From Asparagopsis taxiformis (Eukaryota > Rhodophyta > Florideophyceae > Bonnemaisoniales > Bonnemaisoniaceae): a stretch of 29,344 nt of DNA. Shown in pieces: positions 1 through 7,773 of this stretch (positions within the stretch are counted from its first letter, which is position 1; every line of letters starts with the position of its first letter). The position numbers were made by a program, and so were the translations under genes. Location of the stretch: contig JALQPE010002221.1 of assembly GCA_030407315.1 (NCBI GenBank), forward strand, positions 1 through 29,344, in the 5' to 3' direction. The notes beneath the pieces are model-generated. The model searched no databases. It was not told where the DNA came from and saw nothing but the letters and a program-made list of their open reading frames with translations.

Positions 1-3000
1 CTGCCGAAACCAACTATATTGCTGAGCCAAATAGCCTCCTTTACAGCAGCACTCAGGGCCATGTATTCAGCCTCGGAGGAAGACTGAGCTACACAGCTTT
101 GCTTGCGAGACTTCCAGCTCACAGCTGCGCCAGCCATCATGAAGACGTAGCCGCTGGTAGATTTCCGATTTATTGTGCAGCCTCCCCAATCTGAGTCGCT
201 AAATCCTACCGGTGATAGCTCCTCTGAGGCCTTGTAAAGTACCCCAAAACCTTTAGTACCTGAAACATATCGTAGAACGCGCTTCACAGCTACCCAGAGA
301 GATTTGGTTGGAGTCTCGACGAACTGAGCAAGTCTTCCGACTGCAAACGCGATGTCAGGATGAGTTCCCACAGCTAGATACATTAGGCTTCCAATGGCTT
401 TGCGGTAGAGTGTGGAGTCAATTGCCTCTGTTTCGGTATCCCCAATCGAGATCTGAGCTTGAATGGAGTTGTAACAGGGCTGGAGTTTTCCATTCCGAAT
501 CGTTCCAATACCTTTTCGGCGTATCGGGTTTGATTCAAGTGCAACAGCCCTCTGGAAGGGTCTCGTACAATTTCTAGTCCAAGGCACACTCGAGCTCTGC
601 CACAGTCTTTCATCTCGAAGCGTTTGCAGAACTCTCCTTTAGTTCGTCCAATAAGTCTCTGCTGCTAGAGGCCAGCAACAAATCATCCACGTAAAGTGCA
701 ATGATCACCATAGAATCCTTACTGTTCCTAACATAGAAGCATGGATCGTACGGGGAGCTCTGGAATGTGAGTTCAGATATGAGAAAACTCGTCAATTTTA
801 GCGTGCCACTGCCTTGGAGCCTGTTTGAGACCGTAAAGTGCTTTCTGAAGTTTACAGACATGGTTGGGATACGCTGGACTCACAAACCCCTCAGGCTGCT
901 CCATGTATATTCTTGTTCGAGGTCACCATAGAGAAAGGCTGTCTTCACATCCATCTGATCGCAGAAAAGATCGTGATGAACAGTCAGAGCGAAGAACATG
1001 CGTGTAGAGTGCAGAACTTGACAACAGGTGCGTATGTTTCGGCATAGTCAATGCCATATTTCTGCTCGAATCCTCGCGTTACGAGCCGAGCTTTATGCTT
1101 TATTGAGTGCTCTCCGTTGTCGTTGATGACATCTTTGCGTTTGAAGACCCATTTTGAAGAAAGAAGGTTGACAGCTTCACTGCGGGGGACCAGAATCCAA
1201 GTGCGATTTGCATGGAGAGAATCCATTTCGGATTGGATTGCTTCGATCCATAGACCTTTCTCCTCCCCCTTGGTCACCTCAGTGAAGGTGAGGAGGTGTT
1301 CTGGAGTGGAATCAGCCGCAGCAGAAACGATGGCAGTGGTTTTCCACCATTCACCCGGAGGTTTTCGAGCACGGGAAGATTTTCGAGGAGCATTAATAAT
1401 GGAAACGTCAGGTCCTGAAGCAGATGTGGGTGGAGGAGATTGTGGCTGTGATGTGATATGTTCAGTAGAGGGACTTGAGGGTGGAGGGAGGAGAGTTCTT
1501 TTGTGTACGAGAACCTGGAGAGTTCTCAGATGTGTGGTTCTCAAAAGTCTCATAAGAGAAAGTGTCAAATTCTGTGTAGTCAGACTCCTTAGTCACCTTT
1601 TTCGATTTCGTCTCGTCGAAGATCACATCTCGAGACACTACTATTTTCTCATTTGTAAAGTCCCATAACTTGTATGCTTTCTGTGCTTCTGCGTACCCAA
1701 GCATTATCGCTTTGACTGAACGGTAGTCTAGCGTCTGTAGATGTTTATCTGGAATTTTATACCAGCAATTACTGCCGAACGTGCGCAAGTGCGCGATGTT
1801 TGGTTTTCGGCCGTGCCAGATTTCAAAAGGAGTCGTTCCAGATGGAAGAGAACGACTAGTAACTCGATTACGAATGTAGGCAGCACAAGAGAGTGCCTCT
1901 GCCCAGAACTCCAATGGAGTAGAGTTGTGATGAAGCATGGTTCGAATGTGATCCTTCAGAGTTCGATTCATACGTTCTGCTACGCCGTTCTGTTGTGGAG
2001 TGTATGCACAAGTCGTCTGCCGTTTGATGCCTTTCATTTCAAGGAAAGAGCAGAACTCATTGGAGAAATATTCTCCCCCTCCGTCGGAGCGTAATTGACG
2101 AAGTACTCGCCCTGTTTGTGTTTCAGCCAAGCACAGAAATCGCTGGAATGCATCGAAGCAATCAGACTTCCGATGCAACGGATAGACAGTGAGCCAACGA
2201 GACTTGTCGTCAATGAAAGTAACGAAATATCGAGCTCCCCCTTTTGAGCGTGGTTCTATAGGCCCTGCTAGGTCTGTGTGAACTAAATCAAGTATCTCAA
2301 AGGCTCTCGTCAGAGAAGATTTCGGGATCGCTACACGAGGCATTTTACCGGTAACGCACCCTTCACACAGATGGGTTTTCGGGGATGAGTCGTTTTGATT
2401 CTGAGTCCATTCACCGCGGAGATTTTTGACATTCGAGATATTCCAATTTTGTCGAAGTGGCCTAATCGTTCATGCCATAGTTGCAGAGAAGCAACACAAG
2501 CAGATTCTATTCCAATATCCCTTTTTAAGGAACATTGAGATCGATAGCATAGAGTCCGTTACGTTTGTGTCCGGTGGCTATCGCGCCTCCGTCTTTAGTT
2601 AAGATGACTCCATTGTTCGTAAACTGTACCGATATTCCACGAGCAGTGAGAGTACTCACTGATATGAGGGAAAAAATAAATGACGGAACATGAAGGACAT
2701 CTTTAAGTAGGTAAACTCTTTCTTTCCCGTTTACTAGGATTGAAAGTTTAACATCGCCACATCCCACAGCTAGTGCAGTTGATTTGTCTCCTAGAGTCAC
2801 ACTGAAAGGTTTTAATTTCTTGTAGGAAACAAACATTGTTCGATCGAACGTCATATGAGAAGTAGCTGCGGAGTCGATGTACCAGGTAGATGCGATGTGT
2901 ATCTCCTTGAGCGACTCAGAATATGATGAGAGTAGACAAACATACTCTTTTCCTTCATCATCTTTGTTCTGTTCAGTGTCCATCGCTACGGCAGCCATAG

Positions 3001-3798
3001 AGGTTAAGTTCGACTCTCGTTGAGATATGTGAGCAGAAGTGCGAGGTTTGTTCGAGCGGGAGCGGGGAGGTCGGCCATACTTCTGCCAACAATACGGCTC
3101 TGTATGGTTCGTACGCCCCAGTGGGTACATTTCTTCCTGTTGATGTTTCCAGAAGGCTTTCCACTTGTGGAAACCAAAGCAGCTGTATCCGAAGACGACC
3201 CTCGAGGTTTCTGGATCGCAGCTCGACGCTCCTCTTGGAGAAGGAGACTGCGTACTTTGTCGAACGTAAAGGTGGGGTCCTCATCCCCGATAGCATCAAG
3301 AGCAGTAATAAGCGTTTGGAAAGAAGAGGGAAGTCCATTGAGAACAGCCATGGCCATTTCTTTATCGTCAATGTTGACACCCATGGAGGTCAATACTGTT
3401 GCCATTTGTCGAACCCGGTTGATATAAACCAGCATTTGCTCACCTGGTCTCATCGTAGCAGTATAGAAGTCCCGCCTCGCGGCTAGTTTGTTGAGCAATG
3501 TATGCCTTTGATGCACGTTACAAATCTCTTGCCACATTTCTAGAGCAGTAGTGGTGTGTGTAACATTCTTGAGCATCTCGTCGGACAACGTGATTCCGAT
3601 GGCCATTCGGGCAGTTTTATCCTTCCGTAGCCATTTCGAAAGCTCTTCTGGGTCTGTAGGGCGAGGAGGACAAAGTTCCGAGTCAATCATTTCGTCTACC
3701 TCTCGATGACCGAGGATGAGTTCCATCTTTTGTTTCCATGAATGGAAGTTGGAGTAGTCCAGCTTTTCTATTCGGATCCCAGATGTATTGCTCTCCAT
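1..3798 (-). pseudogene. Frame-broken copia gag-pol
   Basis: The ATG is at 3798-3796. Gag (UBN2-type copia gag) is open from 3798 to 3004. Near 3120 the reading frame changes within the zinc knuckle, and the second Cys of the knuckle (C-T-H-C in the intact copies) reads as Trp. The protease piece, with D-S-A-A-T-S, is on 3130-2525. A broken stretch at 2524-2344 holds the pre-integrase region. Integrase, with its TPQQNGVAERMNR block, is on 2343-1462. The pol linker and early reverse transcriptase are on 1568-984, the YVDD core on 861-610, and a following piece on 613-383. RNase H remnants run to position 1. Several frameshifts mean it cannot make a full Gag-Pol. Overall length to the edge is close to that of the intact copies, so decay is by small indels rather than large deletions. 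Confidence 0.9.
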
Positions 3799-3981
3799 CG
3801 CTCTTTAATATGTTTTATCTGTTCGACCTTTCCCAAGTAGACGACTGATAGTCGTCGAGGACCAAGCTGGGGTCTATAGGATAGAAACTTCTAGCTAAGA
3901 GCGAAGAAAGAAGGAGAACAAGTGAACAAGGTTTATGGATGCGAAATCAGCTAGATTCCTAGAGTATAGAAACGAAATTAT

Positions 3982-4500
3982 CTAATCGGAAGTGGAGGAA
4001 GAAGCTTTAGAAGCTTTGGAGATTTTGAGTGCCTTCTCAATTCCTCGATGGCGACGGCCGCGGAGGTGGTTGTCGAATTCACTTTTCGTGCGGACGATGA
4101 CTCCACACGGTCGGCAAACCTTTAGACCTCCTTCTTTAAGACGTTCGACTGTCTTTTTATGTCTTGCGCCGTTGTAATGAGCGACCCTCGACTCGGCAGA
4201 ATTGAGATAAACGTGGCAATCTTTGCACCTAGAGCGATTCGCGTCCTTGTGCGCAGCGTACTTCGTCTTGTTATCTCTCCTCTCGGCAATGCTATAAGCC
4301 TTCCGGAAGACGCGATCGCGGAGAGATTCTCCTTCCCGGCGAAGCCTTGGACGAGGTTCTTCAAGTCGTGGCTGAACACGATCTTCTTCGTCACTTCTAG
4401 ACACTGCAGGAGAAGTAAAGGCGAAAGGTTAGGAGTTATACCGATCTTACTAAGGTCTAAACCTTGAAAATGACCGAAAGATGAAAGGTATTAACGTACT
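3982..4500 (-). CDS. Copia accessory protein with two U1/matrin-type zinc fingers (old copy, still open)
   Basis: This is a ~140-codon ORF whose main exon runs from 4403 to 3982. It has no ATG of its own: the frame begins as TG-TCT-AGA just after an acceptor (CTCCTGCAG, ending at 4404). A GT-AG intron at 4499-4404 (96 nt, donor GTACGT) would bring A4500 next to TG and make ATG. The protein has a basic N-terminal half and two fingers spaced C-x2-C-x12-H-x5-H, the spacing of U1-type (zf-met/JAZ) fingers, which often bind RNA. About four in five residues match the young copies by eye, with all eight zinc ligands kept, although the neighbouring gag-pol is frame-broken. The function in the element is unknown; RNA binding is an inference from the finger type. 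Confidence 0.75.
4404..4499 (-). other. Predicted 96-nt intron that creates the zinc-finger ATG (old copy)
   Basis: On the minus strand the donor is GTACGT at 4499 and the acceptor is TTCTCCTGCAG ending at 4404, with a branch-like CCTAAC upstream of the pyrimidine tract. The join A|TG forms the start codon. The same structure is found at 15318-15222 and 22510-22606. Confidence 0.65.
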
Positions 4501-4682
4501 TTTGATAGAGTTGATGAGACGAAAACCAATGTATTTTAGTTGATGTGTAGTGAAGGCTATAATGCTATACCGATCAGGACAAGGTTGCGGACTTACAAGA
4601 GCAGAACCGAGTTGAGAAAGGTTTAGACGAGCCAAGATAGAAGCAGCCGGTAGATCCAATAGGTTGGGCAAAAACAGCCCAG

Positions 4683-4763
4683 TTGCTCAGTCGTTAATAC
4701 CGTGCAGACCAAAATTATTGGTCGTGCGTTCGAGTCCCCAACGGAACGCCGTATTACTTTTTT
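4683..4763 (+). ncRNA. tRNA-like Pol III unit, antisense to the old copia
   Basis: On the plus strand there is an A-box-like TTGCTCAGTCGT (4683-4694), a B-box-like CGTTCGAGTCC (4727-4737) and a T6 run (4758-4763) suited to Pol III termination. A perfect 5-bp arm, GACCA/TGGTC, encloses a 7-nt loop where an anticodon arm would be. The acceptor and T stems do not pair well and position 33 is not U, so this is not a working tRNA. The same A box, B box and T-run order occurs in both young copies. Confidence 0.5.
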
Positions 4764-5160
4764 CTTTCAGTTGCCTCAAGTGTCTTGAGAAAGTTCAAGT
4801 ATGTCGCAAACTGCCAGGATGTCACCTGTAGTGATGACACAGTGTCAATGTGACAGTTATAGTTGACAATTGATGTCAAGATGACAGAAAAGTTTTGTCC
4901 GGAGTGCGCCGAGCGGAGCGAGGCGTACAGGCGCCGGGGAGCGAGGCGGAGTGCAACGCGCAGAAAGAAACGAGTAAGAACGCGCGGGAAGAATGGGCAA
5001 TACGAGCGAGCGAGCGAGAGGAGAAGCACGCAACGAGCGGAGAGCGTGGGTACCGAGTAACGCAAAATGAGCGAGGAGCGAGGGCTGCTGGAAATATATG
5101 TTCGCGCGCGCCGGCGAAATTACTCACCACTGCGCCAAAATAAAATTGAAACGACCAGGA

Positions 5161-5181
5161 AAGCGTGCTGGGCCCATAACC
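5161..5181 (-). other. Primer-binding site, half-tRNA-iMet type
   Basis: Directly inside the 5' LTR the element reads GGTTATGGGCCCAGCACGC. This is complementary to the anticodon stem-loop of eukaryotic initiator tRNA-Met (CTGGGCCCATAACC contains the CAT anticodon), not to a tRNA 3' end. Drosophila copia is known to prime from a 5' half of this tRNA. Confidence 0.8.
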
Positions 5182-5919
5182 TGTGAGAATCAAAATGGTC
5201 GCTTACCAGTGTTTACTAAAAATTGCGAGCTCACCAGATTATTTCTACTACTGGCGAGATGCGCCAACGGTGAGTCGGACAGCCTGTTCTTGGTTTGTCC
5301 AGACAGTCTGTCGTTGCCATCACCACCTGCCAATCTGGTACACGTGTGATTTCTATCATGCCATCGCCACGTGTACATATATCATAACATTTTTTCCCAG
5401 TGCCAGGACCTCAACTCGTCCTAGCATTTCTAATTACTAATTTGAATTATGACAAACAAATTAAAACTTCTGAGGCTAGTTACTCCGTACCCTATAAGAA
5501 AATGAATATGTACCCAGGATATACCTCTGATGAACCTATGATGTACGTGATATCTCTACTGTGCGCAAGAGATACTTCGCTGATGTCCGAAAGATGAGCG
5601 TAAAGACATCTCAGGTCCATCTTTGGTGTATCGCTATGCGGCCATCAGCTGAAGAGCGATTGTTCCTTATCGGTACATCAGAGGAACACCATGTATGTCA
5701 TATGTTCATCATACGGCCATCATTGGTACATCTTCGAGTCTTACTGGGGTAATGGAGTGTCGTAAGAGCCCCGGAGAAGTTGCTACCCGACTAATTCGGT
5801 GACGCTGAATACAATGAGATAGGTTTCGGAGCGCTCAGAGCACTCCTTCATAGAGAAATCGAGAGTCAAAGTTTTCTCACGGAATTAGGCCTTCGAGGCC
5901 TATTCGCAGTGATTCAACA
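5182..5919 (-). repeat. 5' LTR of the old copia copy, with an insertion
   Basis: It aligns along its length with the 488-bp LTRs of the young copies: shared blocks include the paired CACGTG sites, TTTCTAATTACTAAT, ACAAACAAATTRAAACTTC and GAAGTTGCTACCCGACTAAT. The ends are TGT...ACA. The extra length is explained by a foreign ~267-bp segment at 5483-5749. Confidence 0.88.
5483..5749. mobile_element. Possible TA-flanked MITE or foldback inside the old LTR
   Basis: This segment is absent from the four young LTRs. It is flanked by TA on each side (5481-5482 and 5750-5751). The ends are weakly inverted (CTCCGTA... against ...TACTGGGG). Inside, TGATGAACCTATGATGTACG near 5529 pairs imperfectly with a segment near 5690-5715, so the insert can fold back on itself. 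The exact ends are uncertain by a few bases. Confidence 0.45.
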
Positions 5920-6834
5920 GCATCGCCGGGTGCTGAGGATACGGTGGTGGACAGGTACTTTGCGGTGAAGAAGGCATTGTTGGAAAACTTGGGGGTTATT
6001 GTTATAGAAGGCCTGTTGGAATCGTCCACGGCTGGTAATGCGACGCATGAGTTGTTCGGTCACTTCGCTAGGCAGTTCCCGCTGGTTGAGGAGGTTGAAA
6101 AACCCTCCCAGCAGTCTGATTCTAACGATGACGACAGGGAGCCACAGGACGAGCCGCCAGCTTTCGCAAAGCCCGGCTTCGATCCTTCGCCGTGGCAGTT
6201 CATCCACAACGTGGGTGATGCGACGGACCGCATAGATGGTGGTCGTGGGCGCCTCACTCTGCCGCGGCGTGAGTTGTGCGACAAGTTGGAGGAGGAAAAT
6301 TTGGAGATGTATAAGAACAAGTTGGTGGCAGAGCTTGCTCTTGGTGTTTGTGCGGAGTTCTTGAAGTTGGGAATGGAGGGTGAGGATCCTGTCTTCTTCC
6401 CGAAGACAGGATTGCGGCTGCTTCTTACAGCAGATGGGGCTGCGGACCAGGATGGGCACACGGACTTCAAGGTAACGACGAATAGTGTTGGAAGTCCTAC
6501 CAAGTCTCCATCATATTTCATGATGTCGAGCGGAGCCGATGGGTTCTCTATAGTAGTTGCCCCTTATAGTCATGTATGCCTGGCCAATCCGGACGCCGAT
6601 ATGTGGAAGGTTCCCCCTCTCACCTTTTGGGTGCCACCCTATTCCGTATTGGTTGGTCGCGGTGACCTTTACCATTACGGGGTCGGCTTCAGCCGAGGAG
6701 ATCTTCCTGCAGGCGAGAAGTTAGTCTATGGCCTGCCCACGCGCGGCCACATCTACTTGAAGACGGAGAAGGACGTCCTCACGGACCACATCCACACCGT
6801 CGAATATTACAAGTACGATAGGAGCAATAGATAG
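5920..6834 (+). CDS. 5'-truncated 2-oxoglutarate/Fe(II) dioxygenase-like protein
   Basis: The frame is open from the LTR boundary (5920) to TAG at 6832-6834. There is no ATG near the start: the first usable codons (GTG at 5944) are unlikely starts, so the 5' part of the gene probably lies left of the old copia, outside the window. Numbering from 5944, the C-terminal half has the layout of a double-stranded beta-helix dioxygenase: Q-D-G-H172-T-D174 (the HxD iron motif), strand-like repeats, G-D-L-Y-H244 (distal iron His), and Arg at 251 or 267 that could bind the 2-oxoglutarate carboxylate. An acidic linker lies near residues 58-70. The substrate is unknown. The neighbouring methyltransferase and DDE transposase make a nucleic-acid-modifying (TET/JBP-type) role worth testing, but that is inference and the motif alone does not show it. 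Confidence 0.5.
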   Translation, partial: ASPGAEDTVVDRYFAVKKALLENLGVIVIEGLLESSTAGNATHELFGHFARQFPLVEEVEKPSQQSDSNDDDREPQDEPPAFAKPGFDPSPWQFIHNVGDATDRIDGGRGRLTLPRRELCDKLEEENLEMYKNKLVAELALGVCAEFLKLGMEGEDPVFFPKTGLRLLLTADGAADQDGHTDFKVTTNSVGSPTKSPSYFMMSSGADGFSIVVAPYSHVCLANPDADMWKVPPLTFWVPPYSVLVGRGDLYHYGVGFSRGDLPAGEKLVYGLPTRGHIYLKTEKDVLTDHIHTVEYYKYDRSNR

Positions 6835-7310
6835 CATATCAGAAGTATTAAAACCTATACTACTGTTCCCTGCTATAAAGTTATGTCTTTCTCATCTCAA
6901 CATTGTTACCTTAGCCCACTTTTCAATTCTCATCTATACATCTGTCCTTCATCTCATAGTTTAGTGCTACTCAGCAGATTGCTTGCTACTTTTTAATATT
7001 AGTCTCCAACGTTATATGATTTTACTAGCTAGGCCGTAGGGGGAGACTAGTTTCAACCCTTGACAACGCGCAGATTTCGAGTACGAGAGCCGTCACTGTG
7101 ATAAATTATTTGTAGAATTTTCGTCTATCTTCCCACCTACACTAGGCTACCTATATATATACAGGGTATAACCTGAACAGAGACCACGTGAGGTAAAATA
7201 CTCCTGAGAGCTGCTCACAGCCGTACAGACCTTTGCTGAGCAATTTACCCGACTTCAAACTTCGCTTCTTACCTTTACCAAGATGGGAGAAGGACGAAAC
7301 TCCCTGCTGC
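6835..7310. other. Intergenic region, AT-rich, no gene seen
   Basis: This is the 3' flank of the dioxygenase-like gene. It contains a short TATATATATA run near 7155 and no ORF with coding character. No promoter or terminator could be assigned. Confidence 0.5.
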
Positions 7311-7313
7311 TTA

Positions 7314-7494
7314 CAGCCGAAGCCGTTTACCAGGGTTCCTTACAGTGGCCAAAGAATTTTTTACCGGGTAAAAAATCAGCAAGAAATTTTACCGGGTAAA
7401 AAAATTGTGGCCGCTGTAATGAAACGTTTTCTTACAGCAAAGTCATCGTAACGATGACTTTGCTGTCAGCATCCCCGGTAAACGGCCCGCACTG
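7314..7494. mobile_element. MITE-like element with TA duplications and nested palindromes
   Basis: The ends are imperfect inverted repeats: CAGCCGAAGCCGTTTACCAG on the left and the complement of CCCCGGTAAACGGCCCGCACTG on the right. TA lies at each edge (7312-7313 and 7495-7496), as in Tc1/mariner-type MITEs. A second TA-flanked inverted repeat is nested inside (CAGTGGCC from 7343, GGCCGCTG to 7416), with palindromes TTTTTTACC-G-GGTAAAAAA within it. A further perfect palindrome with 16-bp arms and a 1-nt centre lies at 7434-7466. There is no coding capacity. Confidence 0.55.
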
Positions 7495-7497
7495 TAA

Positions 7498-7773
7498 TGG
7501 GGTGACTGCTTCTCCTACATCGCTCTGTTACTGGTGTTCTACATGCTGCGTTGCTACACAATTTCGCACTCACATCTTTCTAGTTTCTCTCCTTTTCGTA
7601 TCCATAGGTATAGCAGTAGAAAAGTGGATAGTTTGCACTCCAGGCCGCAGATGCCTTCCTGCAGTCATGTCACGATTGTTGTAGTGTAGTCTATAATATC
7701 TAGCGCTCTTGGAAGATGATGCACAGTCTATTGTCTCTGTCAATGCGTGTTTAATCAAATCTATCAAAGTAGC
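7498..7773. other. Intergenic region between the MITE and the methyltransferase-SET gene
   Basis: This is the 3' flank of the minus-strand methyltransferase-SET gene, whose stop is at 7776-7774. No credible ORF or RNA gene was seen. A poly(A) signal for the minus-strand gene would lie here, but I could not pick one with confidence. Confidence 0.4.

Larger units (their letters stand above)
3799..5174 (-). promoter_or_regulatory. ATG-free leader of the old copia copy
   Basis: Between the ATG inside the primer-binding site (5177-5175) and the gag ATG (3798-3796), the sense strand has no ATG in any frame over 1376 nt. I checked every line for CAT on the plus strand. The complementary strand has many ATGs. 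The leader contains a conserved-position donor near the LTR (GTGAGT, around 5119), another GTAAGT near 4590, the zinc-finger exon and an antisense tRNA-like unit. Confidence 0.8.
1..5919 (-). mobile_element. Older, degenerate Ty1/copia LTR retrotransposon (3' end outside window)
   Basis: Reading on the minus strand, the order is 5' LTR (5919 to 5182), primer-binding site, leader, zinc-finger ORF, gag and pol. The window edge cuts it inside the RNase H region, so the rest of RNase H and the 3' LTR are not seen. It belongs to the same family as the two intact copies at 10054-16471 and 21361-27774, with the same ORF order and matching motifs throughout, but it is clearly diverged: gag-pol is broken into several frames and the LTR carries a ~267-bp insertion. 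The five bases after the LTR (5920-5924, GCATC) are the expected target duplication, but the partner copy is outside the window. Confidence 0.93.

Noticed and set aside
5944..5946. GTG as the start of the dioxygenase-like gene
   Set aside because: GTG starts are not expected in eukaryotic nuclear genes, and the frame is open further back to the LTR edge, so the 5' end is missing.
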